Notes: generated from the letters alone by a model not told the origin. A stretch of 64,000 nucleotides of DNA from Hippopus hippopus (GCA_946811185.2 OX328096.1:23625881-23689880), one strand, 5' to 3'; shown: positions 57,401-63,424, counted from the stretch's first letter. Program-made: numbers and translations.

Positions 57401-60150
57401 TTAGGTTTAACCTTTGTTTTCTCTATCAAAGCACTTGATGGGATTTTTTGTTTTGTTGAGTTCTTGTTTTTCATCTAGGCTGGACCTGCCGGTGGTCAAG
57501 GGATGTATCAGCCCATGCTTCCCAATGGTCAGCCCACAGGGGCTCCCCCACAGCCCCAGGGTCAGTTTATGAGTCAAACTGATGGAGGGCCAGTCCCTGC
57601 CCCAACTGGAAACTACCCTGGAATGGACAGTATACAGGCACAGGGTGGGGCCTACCAACCACAAAATACAGTGCAATATAATACAGGTATGTAACATGAT
57701 AACAGAATTCTAGATAAGTTTGGATTTTTTAATCTTAACCCTTCACCACACAATCCCAAGTTTTAATGACCCTAAAAGAGAAGGCTTTTGAAAATGTTGC
57801 AGGAAAAGGAGAAAATGCTGGTTACCAGCATTTTCTCCTTTTCCCTCAATGTTTTCTACCCTCCTATAAACAAATTTCAGTGTTTGAGTCATGATTATTT
57901 TATCGTCTGTAGATGCTTTCAATTTGGACAAGTTTAAAATTTTGTCGTTTGGTAAAGAGTTCAGATAATTATATCTGGACTAAAATCTATGTTTTGGATA
58001 GTACTCATTTGAACTGTCTCATGTGAAGATTAAGGTAACTTTAATTTTTGGGCCTCAAATAATCTTCTAATATCTACTATTGTAATACTGCTCCACAGAA
58101 GTTATGATATACATGTACTGTAGTGTACATTGTTGACTTTTGGAAAAAGTTTTTTAGATAGCTTCTCCACACAAAATTTCCTTGCTTCTGCATGAAGAAG
58201 TTTTTTCCTTACTTGTACTTAACAAATCAAATTGAATGCAATTTGATTTTATTTACATGTACTTTGAATGAGCTGGCCATTGGATAGGGTTACAGATTAT
58301 AGACATCAAGAAGAAAGAAATCATACTGTAATGAAAGATGTCATGATGAAGAAAAATCATTCTTATTTATGTGAATAAAAATGTATAATTTTGTTGTAGT
58401 CATCCAAAATTCTAAATGTTAAACAATTTTATTTATACGAATTTAAGGCCAATATTCCATATGCATTCTTATTTTGTATCTGTGAAAAATTTCACAGATA
58501 AGATTCCGCGTAATTCTTTCTGTCTGGACAAATTACATAGCTTGTCTTGAAATTCAGTACAAATGTTACTTTCTGTTATTTTGAGCATACGATAATTAAG
58601 CTTTTCACAAAATTATTATAACTTATTTAGGCATGCATAGTATGCAGAGCTTGCCTCCCCAAGGAGGGCCAAGTTTTATTCCTGGACAAAATTCTGGATA
58701 TGCATCCATGCCAGTCCAGCAGAATATGGGAGACTACCAGCAAGGAGCATTCAACATGCAAGGTTTGTATTTTGGGATATTTATAACCCTTAACCCTTTA
58801 CCACACCATCCCGACTTTTAACTACCCTGAGAAGGAAGGCTTTTGAAAACATTGTAGGAAAAGGAGAAAATGCTGGTAACCAGCATTTTCTCCTTTTCCC
58901 ACAATGTTTTCTACCCTATCAAAGACAGAAATCATCATTTAAGTTACATTTATTTTGTAGCCTGCAAATACTTTCTCTTTGGTCAAGTCCAAAATTTTGA
59001 CATTTGGTAAAGGGTCAAAGCTCAGCATATGTTTTACGTGCAGAGAGTACAGATTGAGATTCAAACCCAATGTGTGACAGTCCCACATTACAAATAAACA
59101 ATGAAAAAGTCCCAAAGCAAAGAATTTACTCCTGCCTCACCAAAAATACAGCTTTTTTTAATAAAACGGCTTCATTGCCAAAACTGTTTTGCAACGTATT
59201 TTATCCATTTAAGTAACAGCCCTTGACAGGAAGTGGGTCAAAACATCCCACTTCCAAACTGACTGGTACAAACCGGCCTACTTCACCAAGTCTTAGACAC
59301 TGATATTGAAATGAATTTTATCAGAATGAATTAAATAACTGTCTTACTCAAGATTACCAGTTTTAATTTCTAACAAGCAATATGTTATATAATTATCGAC
59401 TGTTTAAATAAATTCTGTCTAACAACAGACTGAATCATTAGGTAGAATGGTCCTTGGACATGCAGTAAATTTACAAAGAGCAAAAAGTATCAACCCATGT
59501 CATCTTGCAAGTGCAGTGCAGGCTGACTTGAGTTGATAGTTTGTGCAGATGCATTAAACTGCCTATTGCCAGAGCCTGGCTTATTCAAATTTTACATCAG
59601 GAAAATTGAACACCGATGCATCATTAATATCATTGATTTTTTACCAGATGATAAAATTTTAGACTTGTCTCTTTTGGAAGTATTTTCGGACAGCAAATTA
59701 AATGTGGTTAAATTGATAAAAGTTGTCTTTGGAAGGGTAGAAAACATTGTGAGAATGGAGAATATTGCTAATTACCAGCATTTTCTTCTTTTCCTACAAC
59801 ATTTTCAGAAGCCACATGTGGCCATAGGGTTATTTAGTGGGGATTGTTTAGAAAAGAGTTGACTTTACATAGGCACCAAATTGTATTGTTGATATGTTGC
59901 TTCTTATTAGAAAGTATAGTTAATAGAATGTAACATTTCCTCTTTGACAGGCATGGCTAATTCCTTACCTGGGGCAGACACACAGGGCTATGGACAACAG
60001 ACAGCACAACAATATTTACCACAAGGGGCTGCTTCCCAAGGCCATGGTCAACCGTATCAACAGCCTCAAGGTCAAATACCTCCACCCCAAGGTCAAATAC
60101 CACAGCACCAACCTGGACCTAATGAGGCGGAATTGATTTCTTTTGATTAG
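34387..60150 (+). CDS. HGS: HGS / HRS, ESCRT-0 subunit, complete
   Basis: Hepatocyte growth factor-regulated tyrosine kinase substrate. With STAM it forms ESCRT-0, which binds ubiquitinated cargo and PI3P on early endosomes. Exons: 34387-34423, 35480-35564, 37623-37698, 38530-38622, 40448-40568, 40964-41085, 41998-42122, 43797-43872, 45100-45198, 46524-46622, 48219-48419, 49272-49482, 50898-51070, 53600-53731, 56140-56334, 57479-57686, 58631-58762 and 59951-60150. They join to 2385 bases, 794 aa plus stop (human 777). The VHS domain (1 to about 140) has SQLLLEPDWDSILQISD. The FYVE finger (about 159-220) has W159, the RKHHCRACG signature and cysteines 165, 168, 181, 184, 189, 192, 211 and 214. 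A UIM (about 256-275) has EEEELQLALALSKSEEE. PSAP at 358-361 fits TSG101 binding. A helical/coiled-coil region (about 380-550) precedes a Q/P/G-rich tail, and the protein ends LISFD like human HGS (clathrin-box type). The exon 17 donor is the unusual GTTTGT. An ATTAAA at 60345 may be a poly(A) signal. Confidence 0.99.
34653..35087. mobile_element. Truncated hAT-like relative of 7038-7768
   Basis: GGTTCGAAATTCCCATGTAT, CTCGCAAAATGCGAGTCAG, CTGAGAATACCCTTCGACAG and AATTCAATCTCTGATTATAA follow the order of the other copy. The right terminus is absent. HGS intron 1. Confidence 0.75.
35911..37521. mobile_element. hAT-like element with CAAGGTTGG ends
   Basis: CAAGGTTGGCAAAAAGCCGG, GGTCAATATGAGTATTGACC and GCGGTTTTAACCGG at the left are mirrored by GCCGGTTAAAACCGCCC and CCCAACCTTG at the right. 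Flanks are CATGTAAA and CATGTATG (6 of 8 match). It contains the CT microsatellite. HGS intron 2. Confidence 0.8.
36310..36399 (+). repeat. CT dinucleotide microsatellite
   Basis: About 45 perfect CT units, followed by a C run and CACACACACACAG. Confidence 0.98.
38137..38402. mobile_element. GCATTAA element
   Basis: TACAAGCCATTCTCTGTAAA to GATGCATTAAGCCCCCTTTT and AGAGAGCATGACTGATATAT. HGS intron 3, ending about 130 bp before exon 4. Confidence 0.78.
38667..39672. mobile_element. hAT-like element with nested TTAA-MITE
   Basis: CAGTGTTTCTCCTAGC and GGGAGAAACACTG are inverted ends with GGCAAG on both sides. GGGTCATTTGTGACCCC near the left end is palindromic. A TTAA-MITE is inserted at 38759. 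HGS intron 4. Confidence 0.82.
38759..38986 (-). mobile_element. TTAA-MITE nested in a hAT-like element
   Basis: TTAACTCTTTATTAAACGAC to GTGTGGTAAAGAGTTAA, with TTAA at both borders. Confidence 0.92.
39770..39998 (-). mobile_element. TTAA-MITE, full length
   Basis: TAGCTCTTTACCAGATGACA to GTGTGGTAAAGGGTTAA, with a strong hairpin around TGGTTTCCAGC. HGS intron 4. Confidence 0.9.
40085..40257 (+). mobile_element. TTAA-MITE, left part lost
   Basis: CTGGAAACCAGCATTTTCCT to TTTTGGTAAGGAGTTAA. HGS intron 4. Confidence 0.75.
40604..40912 (-). mobile_element. TTAA-MITE with internal duplication
   Basis: CGAAACGACAAAATTTTAGA begins one partial copy; a second begins at about 40745 (GGTTAAAATTTTAGATTTGT). 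The right end is TATGGTAAATGGTTAA. Fills most of HGS intron 5. Confidence 0.78.
41669..41894 (-). mobile_element. TTAA-MITE, full length
   Basis: TTAACTCTTTACCAAACTAC to TTTGGTAAAGGGTTAA. HGS intron 6. Confidence 0.92.
41905..41965 (+). mobile_element. tRNA-like SINE head fragment
   Basis: GGTCATGAGTTCGACTCCAC resembles a B box and stands about 40 bp before HGS exon 7. Body not recognised. Confidence 0.4.
42158..42263 (+). repeat. 53 bp tandem duplication
   Basis: TTATTTACTTTTAGTATGCC with CATTGAAATTTTTTGTTA occurs twice at a 53 bp period, 36 bp inside HGS intron 7. Confidence 0.85.
42460..43155. mobile_element. Inverted-end element with GTCT microsatellite (AGCTCTTCTGG type)
   Basis: AGCTCTTCTGGCTGGAAGCC folds on itself, then CCGTCTGTCTGTTTGTCTG, then ATTGAAACTTGCACAG. 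The motif AGGGAAAAGTAGCCATT recurs at about 42678, 42831 and 42984, a tandem period near 153 bp. The right end is unclear. HGS intron 7. Confidence 0.6.
43335..43545 (-). mobile_element. SINE (AATC-tail family)
   Basis: GCACAATATTTTTCCCAAGC, GCAATGACTAAGATGAATCC and TTTCAAGTCCTGTGCTCTAC, the last on the tRNA-like head side. Tail lost. HGS intron 7. Confidence 0.65.
43619..43762. mobile_element. Small hAT-like MITE, 144 bp, just before HGS exon 8
   Basis: CAGGGTTTTCCATGACCCCC and AAGGGAAAACCCTG are inverted ends with TACTAT on both sides. The right target copy lies 29 bp before the exon. Confidence 0.85.
44296..44516 (+). mobile_element. TTAA-MITE, ends mutated
   Basis: GCCTTTTACCACAAAGTTCA to GTTTGGTAAAGGCTAAAG. 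HGS intron 8. Confidence 0.82.
44521..44712 (+). mobile_element. TTAA-MITE, left end and one arm lost
   Basis: TTGACCCTGAGAAAGAAGGC, then GGTAACCAGCAATGTTTTC (arm deletion), to GTTGATAAAGAGTTTA. HGS intron 8. Confidence 0.78.
44815..44975 (-). mobile_element. TTAA-MITE, highly degenerate
   Basis: CTTTCCTAATGGGTAACTG, GAGAGCATTAGCAGACAGC and AGTATTTTCAAAGGCC keep the order, but the hairpin is gone. HGS intron 8. Confidence 0.5.
45212..45472. mobile_element. Inverted-end element with CCGT microsatellite (CCCCCGCC type)
   Basis: TATCCCCCGCCAAAGGCAGA, CCGTCCGTCCATCCATCCG, GGAATTTCATGAAACTTCAT and the end CAGCGGGGGATATC. It begins 14 bp after HGS exon 9. Confidence 0.75.
45567..45797 (-). mobile_element. 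TTAA-MITE, full length, diverged
   Basis: TAAACTTTTTACCAAACGAC to TGTAGTTCAGGGTTAA. HGS intron 9. Confidence 0.83.
45823..46051 (-). mobile_element. TTAA-MITE, full length
   Basis: TTAACCCTTTACCACACCGC to GTGTGGTAAAGGGTTAA. The hairpin is perfect over at least 25 bp per arm. HGS intron 9. Confidence 0.93.
46209..46395 (-). mobile_element. TTAA-MITE, second arm deleted
   Basis: TTAACTCTTTATCCAACAGC, GGAAAGGAGAAAATGGTTTC, then CTTTTTCAGGATTG and GTGTGATAATTGG. HGS intron 9. Confidence 0.8.
47002..47230 (-). mobile_element. TTAA-MITE, well preserved reference copy
   Basis: TTAACTCTTTACCAAACGAC to TTTGGTAAAGGGTTAA. AGGAGAAAATGCTGGTTACC and its mirror form a near-perfect hairpin. HGS intron 10. 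Confidence 0.95.
47236..47482. mobile_element. GCATTAA element
   Basis: ATGAGCCATGCTCTGGCATA to CCCAGAGCATGGCTCATA, internally shortened around AGGTCAGACTACTCAGGC. HGS intron 10, 6 bp after a TTAA-MITE. Confidence 0.8.
47500..47797 (+). mobile_element. tRNA-derived SINE with AATC tail, best copy
   Basis: GGTCGAGGGTTCGATCCCCG is a clean B box. The body has CCAGTGGCTTTGAAAGAATA, GCCACGATATAATTGAAATA and CATTAAACACCATTCAATC. The tail is CAATCAATCAATCAGTCAA. HGS intron 10. Confidence 0.82.
48617..48837 (+). mobile_element. TTAA-MITE, ends mutated
   Basis: ACCCCCTTACCAAACAATCC to CATCGGGTAAAGATTAAAC. HGS intron 11. Confidence 0.85.
48871..49098 (+). mobile_element. TTAA-MITE, full length
   Basis: GAATCCTTTACCACACAATG to GTTTGGTAAAGAATTAA. 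HGS intron 11. Confidence 0.9.
49952..50176 (-). mobile_element. TTAA-MITE, diverged
   Basis: GAACTGTTTACCAAATGACA to GTCTGGTAAAGAGATAAG. HGS intron 12. Confidence 0.83.
50392..50661. mobile_element. GCATTAA element, best copy
   Basis: ATATGAGCCGTGCTCTGGCA and GCGCGGCTCATATA are inverted ends. The centre carries CCCAGGTCAGCCTGCG and CGCAGGCTGACCTGGG as a 16 bp perfect palindrome. HGS intron 12. Confidence 0.9.
51231..51253 (+). repeat. Poly(T) tract
   Basis: About 23 T in HGS intron 13. Confidence 0.9.
51318..51543 (-). mobile_element. TTAA-MITE, full length, diverged
   Basis: GAATCCTTACCAAACGACAG to GTGTGGTAAAGGTTTAA. HGS intron 13. Confidence 0.87.
51869..52095 (+). mobile_element. TTAA-MITE, full length
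   Basis: TTAACCCTTTACCACACAAT to GTTTGGTAAAGACTTGAA. HGS intron 13. Confidence 0.92.
52168..52388 (+). mobile_element. TTAA-MITE, loop deleted
   Basis: TTAACTCTCTACCACACAAA to GTTTGGTAAAGAATTAA; GGGAGAACAAGCATTTTCTC lacks the loop. HGS intron 13. Confidence 0.88.
52388..52627. mobile_element. GCATTAA element, left end truncated by a MITE
   Basis: GTCATTACATAATTATGAAT to TCACAGAGCATGGCTCAAAT. It starts immediately after a TTAA-MITE end. HGS intron 13. Confidence 0.78.
52745..52888 (+). mobile_element. TTAA-MITE, both ends eroded
   Basis: GGAGAGAGCTTTGAAAACCT, CCTTTTCCCACAATGTGTTG and CATTGAATTATCATCTGCAA. HGS intron 13. Confidence 0.7.
52889..53325 (+). mobile_element. TTAA-MITE split by a tRNA-derived SINE
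   Basis: MITE parts at 52889-53052 and 53260-53325: AACACTTTACCACGCAATAC, then AATTTGTCATCTGCAGATG and CATCTGGTATAGAGTGAA. Junction sequences AAATTGTG and AAATTTGT suggest a target duplication. Confidence 0.78.
53053..53258 (+). mobile_element. tRNA-derived SINE (Thr-like head)
   Basis: GTCCGAGGTTGTGAGGTAGA carries the A box, CCTTGTAACCATAGG resembles an anticodon arm with TGT, and CTGAGTTCGATACACGGG is the B box. The body ends in AATCAATGTAAAATAAATAT. Not a functional tRNA: no CCA-ready acceptor pairing. Confidence 0.78.
53348..53577 (-). mobile_element. TTAA-MITE just before HGS exon 14
   Basis: GTTAACTATGTACCAAACGA to GTGTAGTTTGATGAAAGCAT. It ends about 22 bp before the exon. Confidence 0.82.
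54305..55765. mobile_element. Inverted-end element with CCGT microsatellite (AGCTCCACTGG type)
   Basis: TTAGCTCCACTGGCCGAAGG, then CGTCCGTCCGTCCGTG, then TTTTGATGAAACTTCACAG. The end is AATAGCCAGTGGAGCG and GGCCATCATGGCCCTC. It fills most of HGS intron 14 and holds a five-unit minisatellite. Confidence 0.75.
54596..55420 (+). repeat. Minisatellite of about 165 bp, five diverged units
   Basis: Units start near CTACCAAATTTGGCATGTAG at about 54605, 54770, 54957, 55115 and 55281. Each continues with ATTATAGCC, GGGGTCA and TTTTACATGGGC. Confidence 0.8.
55774..56001 (-). mobile_element. TTAA-MITE, full length, diverged
   Basis: TTAACTCTTTCCTTACAAAA to GTGTTGTAAAGATATAAA. HGS intron 14. Confidence 0.83.
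56111..56134 (+). other. Poly(T) pyrimidine tract of the HGS exon 15 acceptor
   Basis: About 19 T plus CCC directly before TTACAG. A very strong polypyrimidine tract for the acceptor at 56139. Confidence 0.85.
56880..57107 (+). mobile_element. TTAA-MITE, full length
   Basis: TTAACCCTTTACCACACAAT to GTGGTAAAGAGTTAA. HGS intron 15. Confidence 0.93.
57225..57288 (-). mobile_element. TTAA-MITE, right-end fragment
   Basis: CAAAACTTTCTTTCTGAAGG, AACTAAAACTTGGGACTGTG and GTAAAGGGTTTCG. HGS intron 15. Confidence 0.7.
57735..57962 (+). mobile_element. TTAA-MITE, full length
   Basis: TTAACCCTTCACCACACAAT to GTTTGGTAAAGAGTTCAG. HGS intron 16, 49 bp after exon 16. Confidence 0.92.
58790..59019 (+). 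mobile_element. TTAA-MITE, full length
   Basis: TTAACCCTTTACCACACCAT to TTTGGTAAAGGGTCAAAG. HGS intron 17, 28 bp after exon 17. Confidence 0.92.
59388..59586. mobile_element. GCATTAA element, left end lost
   Basis: CTGTCTAACAACAGACTGAA to GATGCATTAAACTGCC and CAGAGCCTGGCTTATT. HGS intron 17. Confidence 0.72.
59634..59862 (-). mobile_element. TTAA-MITE, diverged
   Basis: TTTTTTACCAGATGATAAAA to GGATTGTTTAGAAAAGAGTT. HGS intron 17. Confidence 0.82.
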
Positions 60151-60676
60151 AAAATTATACTTTACAATATTTACCATTTCTTTTTTCATTGACAACATAA
60201 AAGTGATAGGTAATTTGTAACCAAGACATGGTCATGTTTGTTGTAATGTTTTTATGTGTAAGTTTTTATACATGTTATATACAAAAGAAGACACGCAGAA
60301 ACTTCCGATTGCTCAGTGAGATTCAACCTCTTTTGCGAAGAAACATTAAAAAAAAAAGGTTTTGCAGCTACCAAGATTAATGTGCCAAGAAGATGAAATT
60401 GACATTTTTAGTCAGACAGAAAAAAATTCAGATACTGCAATTTCATATCTACATTGGTCAGACTATCTCCACATGTGGTAGACAGTGTAGACCAAAGATT
60501 GGACTACATGATTTTTTTGTAGTCTGGTCATGATCTGTCTGCAAAAGCACCCAAAGTTGTGATAAGCATTTAGATGGCTAGGGTAATCCAGAAATTTTAA
60601 ACCGTAAATACCTTTTGAACCCTTTACTAGAAGACAAAAGTTTGAATTGTCAGAATTAAAATCATTTGCAGACAAC

Positions 60677-60884
60677 TAACCCTTTCGACACCATAGGCGA
60701 AAACAGTGACTTTTGCGGATAGCATAGATCAAGGTCAGACTGCACAAAACGTCCAGTCTGATCTTTGATCTATACCATCCGCTTGTGTAGTCAAGCCTAT
60801 ACAATCAAAACCTTTGTAAGTTTCAATGGATTGTATTTAGAGCCATAGAAAGAGGTCGAGTTAATTTATTTGGTGCTGAAAGAG
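60677..60884. mobile_element. TAA-flanked MITE with CAGTCTGATC palindrome
   Basis: TAACCCTTTCGACACC and GGTGCTGAAAGAGCTAA are inverted ends. The centre has AGGTCAGACTGCACAAAACG then CCAGTCTGATCTTTGATC. Related cores occur near 18450, 36670, 41165, 51130 and 63940. Confidence 0.72.
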
Positions 60885-60945
60885 CTAAAGCAATATGGCT
60901 CAAATGTTGAAATTTGTCTTGGAAAGGTTAGAAAACCTTGTCCGA

Positions 60946-61060
60946 CAGTTTTGGCTTGGCTGTTTCGAAGAAAATGTCGAGGTACTGTCATAGCCTTGTT
61001 GTCGTCTACGGCGTCATCTGAGTCATCACCCTCTGCGTTCTTGTGAAAAAACTTTGACAT
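60946..61060 (-). CDS. Possible first coding exon, unidentified
   Basis: ATG at 61060 opens MSKFFHKNAEGDDSDDAVDD, then MTVPRHFLRNSQAKTVGQG. An acidic start followed by a basic stretch looks coding. ACAAG then GTTTTC at about 60949 could be a donor, but those bases belong to the flanking MITE arm. No partner exon was found to the left, where the HGS 3' end lies. It may be a captured gene fragment, an exon of a nested gene, or chance. Confidence 0.3.
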
Positions 61061-61371
61061 TTTGCAATATCTCTGTCATTACTTAAGATTATACTTCAAA
61101 CTCTTATTAATGTTAGCTAATGAAAGGAGAACCAATACAACAGGCAGGTAATCATCAAAATATTTTTTGACACAGTTATGCCCTTTTATTGCCTTTATTT
61201 TCGTAGAATTTTCACTGAAAACCAGTCTATTTCTAAATTCAACTGCAGTCAAGTGTTGGCACCTGCATGCAGTTCTCTTTTTTCCTTTAATGTTTTCAAA
61301 AGCCTTGTGCAGGGTAGTTAAAAATTGGGATTGTGTGGTAAAGGGTTAAGGAAGGCATATTCAGTGTTATT

Positions 61372-61731
61372 ATGTCTCCCCCGGTCAGGGTCGGGAGACA
61401 TATTGTTTTTCCCTGTGCATCTGTCTGCCTGTCTGTCTGTTCGTCACAAATCGTGTCCGCTCTATAACTCGAAAATCTTTTAAGATATTTTGATAAAACT
61501 TCACATATTTGTAAAGCACCATGAGACAAAGTGTCATGTACAAGAACCATAACTCTGGCTTGTATATTTTTTTAGTTATTTCCCTTCGATTATTTTCCTT
61601 ACTCATTTTACGTGCAATTTCGTGTCCGCTCTATAACTCGAAAACCGTAAGAGAAAAATGACCATTATTTCAGTTAGAAATTGCCTTGGTGACATATCAA
61701 TCCTTCTGACACCAAAAAGGGGGGAGACATC
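61372..61731. mobile_element. Inverted-end element with GTCT microsatellite (GTCTCCCCC type)
   Basis: ATGTCTCCCCCGGTCAGG, TCTGTCTGCCTGTCTGTCTG, GATATTTTGATAAAACTTCA and the end GGGGGGAGACATCT. CGTGTCCGCTCTATAACTCG occurs twice. Confidence 0.75.
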
Positions 61732-61793
61732 TGTTTTTTTGTAGAAAAACAAGTTTTAGTTTTTTCTTGTGTTACTTTGTTATAATATATTAG

Positions 61794-61998
61794 CCCTTTA
61801 CCAAACAATGTGGTGTTTTAATGACCCTGAGAAAGTAGGCTTTCAGAAATATTGTTGGAACAGGATAAAATGCTAGTTTTTATTTCCATCTGATTCCAAT
61901 CCTTCGAGAGACATTTGAGGCACATTAAATTTTGTCATCTGTAACTGCCTTGAATTTGGAATGAATCTCAAATTTTTTTGTATGGTAAAGAGTTAACC
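61794..61998 (+). mobile_element. TTAA-MITE, hairpin arm lost
   Basis: GCCCTTTACCAAACAATGTG to GTATGGTAAAGAGTTAA. It shares its right TTAA with the next copy. Confidence 0.85.
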
Positions 61999-62257
61999 CC
62001 TTACCACACAATCCTGTGTTCTAATGACCCTAGGAGATTAGGCTTTTGAAAGCCCACATTGTTTTCTAACCTTTTGGAAACAAGTTCTAATCATTTGAGA
62101 CACATTCAAAAGGCTGTGGGAAGGAGAGAAAATGCTGGTAAATAGCATTTTCTTTTTTTCCCACAATGTTTTCTAACCTTTGGGAAACAAATCCTAATCA
62201 TTTGAGTCACATTCAATTTGTTGTCTGCAAGTGCTTTCAATCTGGACCAGTCTGAAA
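61995..62257 (+). mobile_element. TTAA-MITE with internal duplication, right end cut
   Basis: TTAACCCCTTACCACACAAT, then CATTGTTTTCTAACCTTTT...GGAAACAAG-type sequence appears twice (about 62054 and 62165). The right end is replaced by a GCATTAA element at 62258. Confidence 0.82.
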
Positions 62258-62527
62258 TATTTGAGCCATGCTCTGGCAAAAAGGAGCTTAGTATTTCTCC
62301 GTGATACATGATACCAACCCAAGTAATCACATCATTATGGATCCATAATAACAACTTTTTTAAACAACTGATTTAATCATGAGATATACTGCTCCTTTGA
62401 CATACAGAAAATTGACTAATAGCAAAATGTTTTGGCCCAGGTCAGCCTGCCCGGACTGCGCAGGCTGACCTGGGTCGATACTTTTCGCAGATGCATTAAG
62501 CCCCCTTTTGACAGAGCACGGCTCATT
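62258..62527. mobile_element. GCATTAA element
   Basis: TTTGAGCCATGCTCTGGCAA to GACAGAGCACGGCTCATTTT. Palindrome CCCAGGTCAGCCTGC and GCAGGCTGACCTGGG intact. Confidence 0.88.
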
Positions 62528-62539
62528 TTCATGTGGTAA

Positions 62540-62761
62540 ACAGTGAAACAAAACAGAAGATCTGACTGGTTGTGAGAGATAGGGACACTGCTCACGATTA
62601 AGTTCTCTTTCTACCTCAATACTTTCTGAGCTATCAACACTCCTTGATGAAAAAAAATGTTCTGCTGCAGACAACTTTTTCTTTACTGGGGCGGACCACT
62701 TTTTGATATATGTCAAAAGGATAACTTGCTCATATAGAGCATTTTTTATTTTTGCCATCAT
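62540..62761 (-). CDS. Unidentified open stretch, possibly coding
   Basis: An ATG at 62761 opens MMAKIKNALYEQVILLTYIK, then KKLSAAEHFFSSRSVDSSES and VERELNREQCPYLSQPVRSS, running into the GCATTAA element. Composition looks protein-like, but I recognise no family and no clear splice partners. Confidence 0.25.
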
Positions 62762-62803
62762 GTTTTTACATGTTTTAAGTTGTAATTCAGTTGGATTACC
62801 TAC

Positions 62804-62909
62804 ATTTCACGAGGATGCCTCCAAAGTTCTTGGCTGCAAACTTTTTTAATACAGTAATGAATTTAAATACAGGCTCAAATTTGAACGGTTGTGATAGGAC
62901 TAGGTAAAC
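62804..62909 (-). CDS. Unidentified possible internal exon
   Basis: Between an acceptor-like TTACCTAG and a donor AG then GTAATC lies LSQPFKFEPVFKFITVLKKF followed by AAKNFGGILVKC. Both splice signals and the composition suggest an exon on the minus strand. No family is recognised. Confidence 0.3.
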
Positions 62910-62916
62910 ACATGTA

Positions 62917-63184
62917 TTACTGAGTGGCTTTCTTGCAAAAAGGGGTTTAATGCAAGTCCATGATGAATTATGCCATGCAAGACAACACATAGATCCATAC
63001 AATCGATTTTGTCTAAGAACTGACCGAAGTAGAGGTAGACTGACATGTCCTTTGACATTCAAAAAATTTACCATTAGCAAACAGTATCAACCCAAGTCAG
63101 CCTGCGCAGACTTCATGGGTTGACCTGGATCAATTCTTTTTGTAGATACATTTAACTCCCTTTTCACAGAGCATGGCTCATATA
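62917..63184. mobile_element. GCATTAA element
   Basis: GAGTGGCTTTCTTGCAAAAA to TTCACAGAGCATGGCTCATA. Confidence 0.8.
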
Positions 63185-63251
63185 TTATTTTTATTCACGC
63201 TTTGCCTGAGACTGATACAGAAAGATTCAGTTTGAAGTGTTATATTTGTAC

Positions 63252-63424
63252 TAAACCACAAAATTTTAGACTTGTCCAAAATCAAAGCATTTGGAGATCA
63301 CAAAGTAAATGTAGGTCAAAGGAGGAAGGCTGGTCACCAATATTTTTGCTTTTCCCTCAATGGTTTCAAAAGCATTTAATGTGAAGGTCGTGAAAACAAT
63401 GGATTTTGTTGTAAAGTGTTAAAT
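63252..63424 (-). mobile_element. TTAA-MITE, hairpin partly deleted
   Basis: CTAAACCACAAAATTTTAGA to TTTGTTGTAAAGTGTTAA; GGAAGGCTGGTCACCAATAT is the decayed loop. Confidence 0.78.

Larger units (their letters stand above)
60616..61350 (-). mobile_element. TTAA-MITE split by two later insertions
   Basis: Pieces: 60616-60676 (GAACCCTTTACTAGAAGACA), 60885-60946 (ATATGGCTCAAATGTTGAAA) and 61262-61350 (ending GTGTGGTAAAGGGTTAA). The first gap holds a TAA-flanked MITE; the second holds a 315 bp non-repeat with an open frame and replaces the hairpin. Confidence 0.75.
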
